Made by a program: the position numbers and the translations under genes. A model generated the notes under the pieces. It had not been told where the DNA came from. It made no database searches and saw only the letters and a program-made list of their open reading frames with translations. Below are positions 20,001 to 32,300 of a stretch of 64,000 nt of DNA, in pieces. Numbering within the stretch: the first letter of the stretch is position 1; each line of letters begins with the position of its first letter. The DNA comes from Euptelea pleiosperma. Taxonomy: Eukaryota; Streptophyta; Magnoliopsida; Ranunculales; Eupteleaceae. The stretch is from assembly GCA_035048495.1 (NCBI GenBank), contig CM068541.1, forward strand, positions 3,479,929 through 3,543,928, in the 5' to 3' direction.

Positions 20001-23000
20001 TTATTAACAGCTCAAAACCTAGGGTCAGCCATGGCAGATGTCGTGGTCGATGCGATGATAGCAGAAGCAGTGCGATCCGAGCGGTATGTTCATTTCTGTA
20101 ATTTTTTTGTCACTTTTTTCTGAATTGAGGAAGTCTTTAGTACCCATTGATTAGACTGCAAGGAAAGTCTGTCGACAGCATACTGGTACATGTGACACAC
20201 ATGCAGGGTGATGGGTCTCACCTTGGAGATCCGTGACAGCAATTGATCCAAATGGAGGACTGTAACCGTCCAATCTATTTTATTAATTTGGCGTGTCAGA
20301 ACTGTCCAGAAAAAAAAATCTACAGAACAGATGGTTATATTTGGTTGGATTGATTTTGGGTGTAGTATATATCCTGTGTGGGACTCACCCTTGGATGGGT
20401 ATCGCCTTGGAGATCTCCTGTGAAACAATCGACCCAAATGGACTGTAACCATCTGATCTATTGCATTTTTTTGACGTGCCAGAAGTCGATTCTTGGTGTT
20501 GGATATCTCGAATGTTGCACCCATCAAATGGTGTGTACCACTCCCTGCAAGTTACTGTATGTACTTGTATGTTGGTAAACTGTTGTTGCAGTCTTCCCGG
20601 TGGATACCTGAGTTTGTCTTTTGTGTATAATTGGAAGAATCTTACTTGGTTTCCTATTATTGCACTTGATCAGGGCAGCATTTGCCGGAGATCTCCAGTC
20701 ATTGTCTTGGTCAGCAATGGCCTTGGGAGGAATATTTGGGAGTTTGTTAGGTGGATATGCCTTAACCAGCTTAGAAATAGATACAATTTTTCTTCTTTTC
20801 TCTGTACTCCCAACCATACAGCTATTATCGTGTGGTTTGGTTGAGGAGGATTCTTTAAGCAGCAAAGATCTCCCAGAGCTTCCTAACTCGACAAGCTCTC
20901 ATCGGATGGATCAAAATGGTAGCGTTTCAGATACAGAAATTTCCTTAGTTGGAAAGTCCAAGGCCAGCACTTCTAGGAGAAAGAGGAGCCGTAAAAACAA
21001 CAAAGCAAGAACAGTCGTGACAATTAAATCTGAGACTCTGAGGAAGGATGGCTCCTTGACCAGGCAATGGTTCCACTCTCTGAAATCGGCTATGTATGGT
21101 TTGTGCCTGGCATTTAGGCAGCCCATCATCCTGAGGTAATTATTGAAGAAATCTATGTTACTCTTTAGGTAGACCCCATGGATGGTCCACCAACAGCATA
21201 TTGTTAAACTTGGTGCACATGAGTTGGGATTACCATTCAATGCCCTTATGGGATTTCCTGCCGAAGACAACCCACTTGGATATTGCAACCATCCAAGCTA
21301 TTCCAATTCTTTTGGACATCCATACTCAATATGGTGATTGGTCTCTAATATCCTATAGAATGGGTGGTTGGAATCATCTGGTTGGGTCAAGTTCTGGCGT
21401 AGATCTCTTATGTTGGATGCACCACTCTGCACGTGCATTGATAGGCCATCCTTAGGGTGAACCTGACTGATGCCTTAGGTTCACTTTTAGGCCGTGTTTG
21501 TTTACTAAGAAAACAATGCGCGATAACAGAACTTGCACAACTTTTGCACTTTTGGCGTTTTTGTTTCTCGAAGTTGCACAAGTTTTGTTGTTGCTTGGGA
21601 AGTCAAACTCGCGCCTTTTTTAGAAAACATTTTTTCACACAGGCACCCTTTGAGATCGTGTTGTTGCACCTTCATGGAAAACTTTTCCTACCCCCATGAT
21701 ATGGTGTATATGCACTGCATCATAAACCATGTCATATATCACATGGGACTTCTATACACTTAACACGTGGCATGCAGGTGGGTGGGTGAGTGGGGCGTTC
21801 ACCTAGCATGTGGGCCACCTAATATGTTGATCACATGACACGTTGGACCCACTTGGCATGTGGGGCCCACATGATTTGTTGGACCTTGATACACTGACAC
21901 ATAGCATGGGGAGGGGGGCCTAGCATCTGGGGCCCACCGAATATGTTGGACACATAACATGTGGGACCCATTTGGCATGTGGGGTACTGGGGCCTATATG
22001 TTATTTGACTACATAACACGTGGGGCCACGTGATTTGTATGACCTCGATACATTGACACGTGTCACGTGGGGGCCATCAAACATGTGGGATCCACTTGAT
22101 ATACAAAATGACTTGATGTAGGGCCTACACAGCGCACCACATGTTTATTTTAGAGCGCTGTGCAACAAGCTCTCATACATGTGCGATGTATGTAATATAT
22201 TCCTATCTAACACTATTCATTTTTCAACCAAACACTTCAAACACATATTTGCACAAGTTTGATGATATTGCGCTATTCCAACCCTGCGCTCATTTCAATC
22301 GTGTGCAAAGTGTAGCTCTCAGTAAACAAACATAGCCTTAGTTATTTCATTTTCTTGTTTTTCTTTCTCTGCTGAGAATCTCCCAACTTGTTTATCTTCC
22401 TAATCATGGGTACTTTGTATTTGAATTTGTTCCGGGAAAGACAGACCAATGGCTTGGTTTTTCTTAGCACAAGTCACCATTCCGAACCTCTCGACGGTCA
22501 TGTTCTATTACCAGACTGAGTTCTTGAACTTGGAAGCATCCTTTTTGGGGACTGCACGTGTTGTCGGGTGGTTAGGTCTCATGCTTGGCACCTTCACCTA
22601 CAATCAATACTTGAAGAAAATGAAGTTAAGAAGAATTCTCATGTAAGTAGTTTAGTTTAGAAGCCTTCCACCTTATAATATTTTCTATTTTGCTAGGTAA
22701 GTTTGTGATTCATTAATTAATTTGTGATAACATTGCTGACTTGATGCAGGTGGGCCCATGTTGCTCTGGCTACCTTGGGCCTCCTGGATATTGTTTTAGT
22801 GTCTCGATCAAATATCACTTTCGGCATATCAGATAAGCTTTTGGTGATATGTGGATCTGCTCTTGCTGATGCAATCAATCAATTCAAGTAAGTGGATTGT
22901 TTATCACCTGTACCATTTCTTTTGGTCCTCTGTGCCAAATTATATTCCTAAACTGAATGAAGAAAGCAGAGTATGCCTGCCAAGGTTTAAAGACAGGGTC

Positions 23001-23996
23001 AATTTGACTCGGGTTTGGTGTGTGCGAGTGTTCAATTTAACCAAGTGCCTTGAGACAGTTTGAATATATATTTTTATGTCTATTTCAGTCTTAAATATAT
23101 GTTAAAAATACATTGCTGAATGCTGATAGCTCACACACACTATTTACATGATTTGTTTAACACCTATTGGAAAAATAATTAGCTAAGTCACACTGGATTC
23201 TGTTGGCTGACTATTTACTTTGTTTTGGTGTGGAAAGCTGCACTCCAAATGGAATCTGTGACATATGTGTGTGTGTGTGCGTGCACACGCCACAATTTAG
23301 CCTACCTGGAGTCTGTCACAGATCATCAAACCATCTATTCATACTTTGTCCAAGCACAAACCCAAACACTTCTGCAATGCAACAGTCTCATGCACCTGCT
23401 AGTCGCCCATAAGCTTCAACACTATCCCATACTAGCATAACAACTCATGCCACCAATAAATGTTTTGCTCTCGGACATATATCCATGCCCAATGTGGCTA
23501 ACAGCACCCCTAACTGTCCAACGCCAATATATATACACACACGCGCACATGCACTCATACATACATACATACATACAAGAAAAAACTGAGGTGTTTCAAA
23601 CAGCTAAACAGATCTGCAAAATCTAGACTTCTGATAATTATATGAGGAGAAAGAAAGAATCCTCTAATTTATTGACTTTTTCTCCAAGCCCATCAAATGG
23701 AAGCCAGCAAAAACTAATTTTCATTTTTGTGCAGGTTTATGCCATTCCTGATCCTTTCAGGACAGCTATGCCCACCTGGGATTGAAGGGACTCTATTCGC
23801 CCTCTTCATGTCCATAAACAACCTTGGGTCCACATTGGGATCGTTCGTAGGTGCTGGTTTGGCTTCAATGCTGAACATATCCTCCGGTTCTTTCGACAAC
23901 CTTTTATTGGGTGTCACTCTTCAATTCATCTGCACTTTCATCCCAATTGGATTCCTGTTTTTGATACCGAAGGAAGCCACAGGGATATCAACCTAG
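17069..23996 (+). CDS. FBT4: Folate-biopterin transporter, FBT4-like (BT1 family), 7 exons
   Basis: Exons 17069-17149, 18793-18920, 19862-20083, 20674-21135, 22445-22642, 22750-22887 and 23735-23996 join in frame to 496 residues, all with GT-AG borders. The start MMKWLKKLQ is followed by LIYFTQGFRSFVWTAVSYQ, which resembles the N-terminus of Arabidopsis probable folate-biopterin transporter 4 as I recall it. Further family blocks: FFPWSIKPFYG, AQNLGSAMADVVVDAMIAE, FAGDLQSLSW, MFYYQTEFLNLEASFLGTAR, LILSGQLCPPGIEGTLFALF and a C-terminal LIPKEATG. BT1 proteins are MFS-like carriers with about 12 membrane spans that move folates or pterins; substrate and membrane are not shown here. A basic loop (KSKASTSRRKRSRKNNK) lies mid-protein in exon 4. 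An in-frame ATG at 16826 would add 81 low-complexity residues; I prefer 17069. Intron 2 holds a duplicated decoy of exon 3. Confidence 0.9.
19671..19957 (+). repeat. 144-bp tandem duplication of the intron 2 / exon 3 junction
   Basis: Copy 1 (about 19671-19813) and copy 2 (about 19814-19957) each carry CTCTCATTAT.TTCC, TGTGGAAACCTG, an acceptor TATGCAG (ending 19717 and 19861) and the first 90 or so bases of exon 3. Only copy 2 keeps the exon open. Read from its acceptor, copy 1 encodes ILSDCIPT and then TGA. Copy 1 is therefore a decoy exon, and using it would truncate the transporter. Confidence 0.8.
20150..20560. repeat. Imperfect tandem/foldback repeat in FBT4-like intron 3
   Basis: Two similar units (about 20200-20300 and 20385-20490) share CACCTTGGAGATC / CGCCTTGGAGATC, CAAATGGA.GACTGTAACC and GACGTGCCAGAA-like blocks. 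Probable MITE remnant. Related phrases recur at 21170-21460. Confidence 0.45.
21488..22337. mobile_element. hAT-like non-autonomous element in FBT4-like intron 4
   Basis: The ends are inverted: AGGCCGTGTTTGTTTACT on the left and AGTAAACAAACATAGCCT on the right, a style common in plant hAT MITEs. The interior (21780-22110) is a degenerate tandem repeat around CATGTGGGGCCCAC. No 8-bp target duplication could be assigned. Non-coding. Confidence 0.5.
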
Positions 23997-24129
23997 CTAA
24001 GATATGGATAGGTGTAAACGAAGGTGGGTATTTTTCTTTTTTTCTCTCTTTTGAGAATTATTTGTCCCATAAACAGCAAATGAGAATGACAGTTGTATTG
24101 GAGCTTCGGAAATCTTTTTTCCCCTTCTG

Positions 24130-25990
24130 AAGCATTTTTTTCAATAATATAATTATAGAATTTATTATTGGCAAAGAGCCGGAAAGAAGATACAAAGGCA
24201 ACCACAGAGGTCGAGAAAACCTCCTAAAGGCGAATCCCGCAAACAAAACTACAGCAAGCGGACGATACTGATACTAATCTCCATCTCTCGAACAAAGAAG
24301 ATCTCAACGGAACACGAAATCCTCAAAAAAGAGACCCCGACATTTGCTGAAAATCTTGGACCACAAAAACATAAGGCCCTCGATTATAGAATTGGATAAA
24401 AAATTATTTGAGTGTTTCTTTTGGTTGAAGAATTTTTTTAATCTTCCGTGGTAATTCTGATGTCGGTGACATCAATAATTTGTATAGTATATACCTCCAA
24501 TGCTAGTAAGTACAATTGTTTTTTTTTTTTTTGGTGCTAGAGAGTACAAGAAGTGTGATTTACCAATGTATCAATTTGAAAATGAGCCAATTTCATGAAA
24601 CATGAAATTCTTCTACTCGAGTCCTGAATTTCATTCTTCTGCGATTTATTACTACCATTTGTCATTCGTGAGGAAAGGATGAAGGATCAAAAGTGCAAAA
24701 AGAATAGACATTACACTTAAAACCAAGAAAATCAACATCTTGATTTGATTCTCATGTCACATGTTCGATGTTTTATCTTCTTCATCAATTTAGAATGGTC
24801 TCTGTTTCCTGAAGCATGTGGAGGCCTTTCCATGGAGTTCGACATTTAAGATTGCTGGCTTGAAAGACCGTGAGAATCTGAAGGATTTCAACAATGATTT
24901 TTAGACCTTGGAGAATTGAACAAATCTCTATTAGTTCTATAGAATCATCAATGCAAGGACCTAAATAGGCAATTATCAGGGAGCCCGATTTATTTCTGAT
25001 GAGACCTCCCTAAGCAAAGTCGATCGGTAGAGAGAGAACGGTCAGTATTAGGGATCAATTCAAACGAGGGGAATGGTTCCCATGATACCCAACGGAGAGA
25101 GAATAGTCGTCTATGAGTCATAGGGAGTCTCCAATTAAGCAAGATATCTCGTGTCAGGTCTATCTTCAAAACAAAGATTGGATTGGATGCATTTGGTTCG
25201 CACATCAAATACAATGGAGCGGAGGATTTTATCTTCATTGAGAGTTTTGCTTTGGAACGTCCTATTTCTCTCTGTCCATACATGGTACACAATAGCTGAG
25301 AAAGCTATTTTGAGGACTATCGATTTCAGTCAGCGATAGTTGATTTCTGGCTTTTTCCAGATTTTGAAATCTTTTCCGAGAATCTTCAATATCTATACAT
25401 TGGGTGTCCACAAACATCATTATCCCAATATTTTTGGACTATATCAAGAAATTCTGGATGAGAATCCATGCATTTAGAAACTTGAATGGCTTGGGCCCTT
25501 GAAGAGTGTTAAAGTTTATATTGATAATCATAGGGCAATGATCAGATAAACCTTGATGGAGGAAGGTTGCTTCAGAAGATGGAAATCGAGAGAGCCTCTC
25601 TCCATTGGTGAGAACTCTATCCAACTTAGATGGGCCATGAACACTTCAGGCCTCTCCATCTAAGATCAAATATGACAGAATCTTCGAAATGCTATTGGGA
25701 ACAGAAAATCTTTTTGAGGGAACTGGAATAGGATAAGAGCATTGGAGAGGTTATTAGTAGTGATGGGCTCTGAGGATGGATTGGTGTCAATAACGTCCAC
25801 AGTCTCAGGGTTGAAATCAACTGGGGCATTTTGTCGAACAGGAGAGGGGTTAGAATTGCAGTCTGGATTTGTCAAAGCTTGAGAAGGCTGATGTTCATTC
25901 AGAAGTTTCTCATGGGTAGAAGCTTGCGAAGCATCTGTTTTAGGCATCCACACTTTCTTGACAGATTTACGTTTTAGGCGGTAAAAACAT
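24130..25990 (-). pseudogene. Decayed LINE (non-LTR retrotransposon), internally deleted
   Basis: On the minus strand, about 25666-25980 resembles the C-terminal end of a plant LINE ORF1 (KKVWMPKTD region). About 25439-25640 encodes a LINE endonuclease tail with SKLDRVLTNGERLSRFPSS and LSDHCPMI. About 24130-24420 looks like a 3' end related to those at 43550 and 49470. The reverse transcriptase between them is missing or unrecognisable, and stops and frameshifts are present. It is not functional. Confidence 0.6.
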
Positions 25991-26049
25991 GGCTCATCAT
26001 CTTAAGATTATTACAAATCTTACGATCATGCTGTATGCCAGCCACCTGT

Positions 26050-26310
26050 ACCCATTACAATAGACGGCTCTGATATCTTTAACAGTAGGACCCATCGAAT
26101 GATAATGGCCCAACTAAGATCTGCTAGGCCACACCTTACAACCAAACTTGACAAATTGATCGTAATGAAGCAATCCACCACACTCGTTTGGGTGATCAGA
26201 CGAGTGATTGGTGATTCTATCCGTTGGATTTGTGTCTTGATTTTAACGGTGGATTCGGGAGTTGAAAAAAATCAGCTGAGGTCAAGGTCTATACTATGCC
26301 ACGTGGCCAC
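26050..26310. repeat. Partial MITE remnant
   Basis: It carries the blocks AATCAGCTGAGG, TGATTTTAACGGTGGATT and TATGCCACGTGGCCAC, seen in the foldback family elsewhere. Only one end is convincing. Confidence 0.35.
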
Positions 26311-26378
26311 AGGCTGTCAGTCCGTCATTAACTGTGAATTTTTGTAAAAGAATGGGACACTAGAAGCTTTTCTCTTTC

Positions 26379-26450
26379 TATCAGAGCCAGGTTTCGATCC
26401 TGGGACCTGTGGGTTATGGGCCCACCACGCTTCCGCTGCGCCACTCTGAT
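26379..26450 (-). tRNA. tRNA-iMet(CAU): tRNA-iMet (CAT), initiator
   Basis: 72 nt on the minus strand. The acceptor stem ATCAGAG pairs with CTCTGAT, with A1:U72 and discriminator A, as in eukaryotic initiators. The D arm contains TGGCGCAGCGG (A box). The anticodon stem has the initiator-type run of G:C pairs, GGG before and CCC after the CAT anticodon. The T loop is GATCGAAA rather than TTCGA, also an initiator feature. There is no intron and no encoded CCA. It matches my memory of plant initiator tRNA-Met essentially throughout. A short T run lies downstream near 26345. It is probably functional and sits alone between decayed LINE sequence and AT-rich DNA. Confidence 0.95.
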
Positions 26451-27730
26451 TTAATGTTAATCTACCAAACATATTTTATATAAACCATACTTTTTAGTTG
26501 ACAGGTGTGTATCCATACCATAGTTAGCAATTCGGTATATGGCAAAGATTCAAAATGGAAAAAGTTCGAGTTTAATTCGGTTTCGAGATAAAAAAAAAAA
26601 ATGTTATATTCGTTTAACCTTAAAAAGCCTAAATATTACCAATTTTTTCATTTTATGTGGCCATTTAATATATTTTTTATTTAAAAAATACAAAATTCGT
26701 GTATTTAACGCGAATAATACGTGTTTATTCGTATAGTCTTAAAATTCATGATTTTTTTTCTAATTTTTTAGTTTATACGGAAGTATTAAACGTTTCTTCA
26801 AAAAAATAAAAAAGTCGGGTATTAAACGCATATAATACGTGAATTTACTAACTAGGATCCATACTATCCAATTGCAGTTGAGTGCTTTCAATGGTTCAGA
26901 TTAATTGTAGGTTATTAAAAAAAGGTTCAATGTGGTAGAACGAAGGTTGGCATAATATCCTTTAAGAGGTTCAATGCCAACGACATCCATGACACCTTCC
27001 CCATCATTCTTCGGATTGTTGCAATGCCAATGAGAAAACCTTCAAACTTTGAAGCTAAGGTTCCTTTGCGGGTGGCGTCCCGATACTTCGTCAGTAGTGT
27101 TCCTCCATCATGATGATGGTAACATGGTAAATCATAGTTAGCAGATCCCCGTTTAAAATACGTCTTTTTGATAATAAAAAAAAAACCTCATTTTTAGAAA
27201 ATGCATTTAAAACCACTATAATTTCAAAACATCACCAAAAAACACAAAATATTCAACTATTCAAAAATTGTAATTTTATAATTATACAAAAATCTCGCGA
27301 ATAAATCTATTTTTTTTAGTAAATTTAAGTATACATTTTGTACTTATAATATATGTCACTTATTTTATGGGTCGCTCTACTAACACCCATATTGGACAAA
27401 AAATGCCCCCTCTCCAGTGTGGGCACCACCTCATCTCTCTCTCTCTCTCAGCCCCCCTCGGTGGTTTATGGGGACTAAGGTAGAGAGAGAGAGAGAGAGG
27501 GGGGGGAGAGAAGAAGGGGAGTGAGAGATAAGGAGAGAGTGAGGGAGGGGAGAGGAGAGAGTTCCAGTAGAGATAGAGAGAGAGGAGAAGGGTGGGTGTT
27601 CACACAGTGTAGGGGCATTTTGATCCCATGTGGGTGCCCAGCTAAAAGATGTGGGCACCCGTAGGGTTACTCTATTTTTAAAAAAGGTATCTATGCTTTT
27701 GATGGTATGTTTTGACAGCTACGAGTATTA
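26451..27730. other. AT-rich intergenic stretch, no gene seen
   Basis: Long A/T tracts, and a CT/GA-rich palindrome around 27430-27600 bordered by GTGGGCACC and its inverse (27418 and 27650), which may be another foldback. No coding family was recognised. Confidence 0.45.
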
Positions 27731-27736
27731 CTTAAA

Positions 27737-28094
27737 GGGTTAGGATAGAATGACTAATGGAATTCTTACTAATGGACATGGGGCCCATATGCTGACGAGT
27801 TAAGGGATGATTTTTGGTTATAATATTCTTCTCAATGTGGATATCAACCACACAAAAAATCAGCCCATTCCAACATTTGTAGCCTTGTGAAAAGAAGATT
27901 GCAAATTGAAAAATTTTGGACCATCCATTTTTATCGTTAAATTTAGGTCTGTATTTGGTAGGTTTAAAAGTATTAAAAATTATTGATTTTTGGTGAGGGT
28001 GATCTCCATGGTGATGAGATCACCCTCATCAAAAATTATCCCTTAACTCATCCGCATGTGGGCCCCACGTCCATTAGTCATTCTATCCCAACCC
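27737..28094. mobile_element. Mutator-like foldback MITE, GGGTTAGGATAG termini, 9-bp TSD
   Basis: A 358-bp element. The left end GGGTTAGGATAGAATGACTA is inverted exactly at the right end as TAGTCATTCTATCCCAACCC. Perfect 9-bp duplications TTACTTAAA lie at 27728-27736 and 28095-28103. The inner TGATTTTTGGT and CACCCTCATC.AAAA blocks recall the element at 13580. Non-coding. Confidence 0.85.
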
Positions 28095-28580
28095 TTACTT
28101 AAATTACTAAACTTAAGGGAAACATTATATATTTTTGGTATTGTTGTATGTATATTACTATTTACTACCTGGTCTACATCACATCATAGGTGTATATGTG
28201 TATTTGTTTTTTTGAGTGCTATATCCTAAAAAAGTATTAAACCTAAAGTCCTCCCTTAATGATCTTTTGACGTTCTACCGCTTTTTGGACTTGGCTTTTT
28301 TGAACTTAAATATTTTTAAACTTGTATTATTTTAGATGGGCAAAGTTTTGTCACTTTATGATTTACCGCTTTTTGAACTTAAATCGTTTTAAACTTTTTC
28401 AATGGACAAATTTTTGTCGCTTCATGATTTGCTAACCGCAGGGCAAACATGGGAGAAGATAGAGAGCATAGTACAAGAAACCAAAAGGAGGGAAAGTGTT
28501 TGTTAGGGAGGGAAACTTTTGATCTTTAGAACAAAATCTATTTTCAAATATAATAAATTGAGAAAAGGAAATTTTTGACA

Positions 28581-28928
28581 TGCTTTGATGACAGGGCGCA
28601 ATATGAGCCACGTGGCACACTTTTAGAGGACTCCGACCATATGGATGTTTGGTCAATCCCTAGGTGGACCAACAAACCAAAAATCAGCCTGATTAGTGAT
28701 TTCTAGGCGTTGGATTGGAATTATTATCATGGGTTGATTTTAACCTTGGGAATTTGAGCATTATTGACCATTATTTGAGGTACAAAGATCCACAGGTTTG
28801 AAATTACTAATCAATCTGATTTTTGGTTTGTTGGTCCACATACGGATTGGAAAAACATCCATACGGTCAGAGTCCTCTAAAAGTGTGCCACATGGCTCAT
28901 ATTACGCCCTGTCATCAAAGTTTCACTC
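28581..28928. mobile_element. Foldback MITE of the GAGTAAAAC/ATGAGCCACGTGG type
   Basis: The arms CTTTGATGACAGGGCGCAAT and ATGAGCCACGTGG are inverted on the right as CCACATGGCTCAT and GCCCTGTCATCAAAG. The flanks resemble a second repeat family (TTTTTGACAT ... ATGTTATCTTTGAAA, also at 53690), so it seems to have jumped into an older repeat. No clean target duplication. Confidence 0.65.
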
Positions 28929-29308
28929 CCCCCATGTTATCTTTGAAATATGACATACCAAGGGCTACATGTGGAGAGAAACGCGGGATATCGTGCTTGA
29001 TGCCCGCCAGCGGACATCAAAGTCTGAAATAACTGAACTTTATAACGCCGTGTATCTATCTGTTTGTCAACCACCAAACGTCTCTCAGCCGACGCTTTGA
29101 GAGAAACACTTGACTCTGATCTTGGAAGCTTAGGTAGAGCGAACCAGCACAGTCCAGGTAGTAGACCGTCTGGTAGAGTGATCTCTTCCTCTATCTTTTT
29201 CGATTTTTTTTTTGTTCTCGAGAGCTTTCTCTCTTCTCTTGGATTCTCAGCCCACTTTTTTTGGCTCTACTACGCACCTTCTCTGAGAAGCTCGGAGAAT
29301 CACAAAAT

Positions 29309-32300
29309 ATGACGAGATTGACCCTCAACGTGTCGTTGATGGAGCTCGGTGCCGTGTCGTCCGATTGGTGGAACGAGATCAACGAGTCAACTCGCTGGCA
29401 GGACGGAATCTTCTTCGCTCTCTGCGCTGCTTATGCACTAGTTTCCTCTGTTGCTCTGGTAATCCCTGCTTCTCTCTCTTGTTTTCTGATCTAGTGTTTC
29501 CATGAGTTGAATTCGTATTTGGCTTGATTTATTGTGTTTGGTTTTGCTTTTTTCGAGCCTGAATTCGGTTTGTTTTTAGTTGTTATCGAGACCGGAATTG
29601 TCGCGACTCGCGAAGCTGAATTTGAGGTTTTGATGATCTTCTTGCGGAGAATCAATTCTTATGGTTTTTGAAAGTTGTTAGGTTTTCTTTTTAGTGTTGT
29701 TGTGTACATGATAGTGGAGCTTGGATGAGGAACATGCTGTGCTTTAAATTTTGAAGAAGTTGCAGTCTTTACTGTTTCTTTTGCTAATGTGGAGTCTAGA
29801 ATCTGTGTAAAGTAGGGCCTTTGGGTTTGTCCATGTTTTAGTGATTAAGAGTGCTTATGTGATGAATCTAATTTAGAACGAGAGTGAGTTTCTTGTCGAA
29901 AGATTGTTTTGTTTTTTTGGAGGAAAGTTCTGAGGAATTGTGCATTTTGCAGATTCAACTAATACGGATTGAACTGAGAGTGCCGGAATATGGTTGGACG
30001 ACGCAGAAGGTTTTCCATCTTATGAACTTCATTGTAAACGGAGGTGATTTTGAGTGTCTTGGTGCTCCTTTTTTCGATTGGACGTCAATGTACTGTTTTC
30101 TAACTCGGAATCTATATATTGCAGCACGTGCAATTTTATTTGGATTTCACAAGGAAGTGTTTCTTTTTAAGCCAAGAGTAAGTTGTTTTCATTTTTTAAT
30201 GTCTTGTTGCTATTCTTAGTATCAATGCTCATCCTATCAATCCTGTTTGATGCAACATTGTCAGTAGTTATCTATCTTTAGCAATCTAGTATATTTGTTT
30301 TTCAAGGAGACCTTTGAAAGCACACACAAGAATATTAAGATCACAAAATGAAACCTATACATTCCGCTATTTAAGACCGCAAAATGAAACATCACTGAAA
30401 TGAGTGAAATCAAATTTCTTTGAAGTGTTGCAGGTGCTCAGATGAGAATTTTAAGTCATTTTTACTTGTAGAATAAAAGAGAAAGAAATTTGTGGTCTTT
30501 TTGTTAACGAAATATCGAGTAGTGTTTCATAAGGCACACATTATTACTTGTAGAATATGAGAATTGCTAAAAATTACAAAGAATAAGTTTCATAAAGCAT
30601 ACTTAAGATCATCATTATCATAAGCCTTTTCCCAATGGTCCTCCATTCAATCATGTCTAAAGCCTCTTCCATAAAGGCAAGTTTCTTAAATTCTCCTCTC
30701 AAAACCTCATTCTACGTCCGTTTTGGCCTTCCCTTCACACTTTTAGGCCCTTTAACTTGCATATTCCTACTCGATGGTGTTGTCATTGGTCTTCATTGTA
30801 CATGACCAAACCATCTCAAATGACTTTCCTTCATTTTGTCACTTATTGGGGCTACTCCTATATTTTCATAATTGTGTTCATTTCTAATTTTGTCTTTCCT
30901 TGTCTTACCACACACCCATCTCGACATCCTCATCTCAGCTATACTCATTTTATGAATATAGTGTTTCTTGATTGCTCAACATTATGTTCCACAAAGCATC
31001 CGAGGTCTTATTGTCGTCGCATAGAATTTTCCTTTTGGTATAATTGGTACATGTCGATCACATAGCACTCTGGAAACACATCTCCACTTTAGACACCACG
31101 CTCTAATTCTATGGGCAACGTCCTCTCAATCCCTTCTTCCTTATGAATAATAGAACCAAGGTAACAACATTGGTTACTTCGAGGTATCTTTTGGTTGTCA
31201 ATTTTAATTGGCGGATCATCTCTATGTGCATCCTTACTAAAATTGCATTCCATATACTATCTTAATTTGATTTATTTTAAAACCTTTAGATTCTAAAGCA
31301 TTCCTCTAGAGTTTTAATTTTGCATTTACCTTATGCCTAGTCTCACCAACTAATACTATGTCATCTGCAAATAACATACACCAGGTGACCTCATCTTGGA
31401 TATGAGCAGTTACTTCATCTATAACTAAAGCAAATAGGTATGGACTTAGGCCTGATCCTTGGTGTAATCTCACTATGATTGGAAACTTAGTTGTTTCACT
31501 ATCAATTATTATAACACTAGTTATTGCTCTCTCATATATATCTTTGATGATGTCAACATATCCATTTGGAGCTTTATTTTGTTCCCAATGCTCACAAAAT
31601 TAATTCTCTAAGGACTCTATTATATGTTTTTTGTAAGTTAATAATGACCATGTGGAGATTCTTTCTCTTTTTCCTGAACTTTTCCATCATTTGTCTAAGT
31701 AAGAAGATTGCATCGATAATCGACCTGCCTGGCATAAATCCAAATTGGTTTTCAAATATCCTTGTCTTTTGCTTTAATCTTTCCTCCATCACTCTTTCCC
31801 ATAGTTTCATAGTGTGGCTCACAAGTTTGATTCCACGATAGTTTGTACAGCTTTTTACATCTCTTTTGTTCTTCCATATAGGCACTACAATGTCCATTAT
31901 GTTATCCTCATTTAATACTTTATGGAAATAAGTCTTCCACCTTTCCTTAATTTCTTCATCTTTCATTAAGACTCTCTGGTCATCACTCTTAATACATCTA
32001 ACATGATCTATATCTCTAGCATTTCACTATCTTGTTCATGCAAGCTTGTAGACATCTTTCTCACCTCCTCTTGTCCTTAGTTTATTATATAGACTATTAT
32101 ATACTTTATGTTTGGCCTCACTTACCACTTTCTTGACTTCCTTTTTAGCATTTTTGTATCTTTTTGCGTTCTTATTGTTTCTAGCCAGTTGCCAAGTCTT
32201 GTAATAAATCATCTTTTCTCTAATTGCCTTTGAACCTCATCATTCCACCACCAAGTTTCCTTGTTTGTGACTTTTCCCTTTATATCCCCAAGGACCTCTT

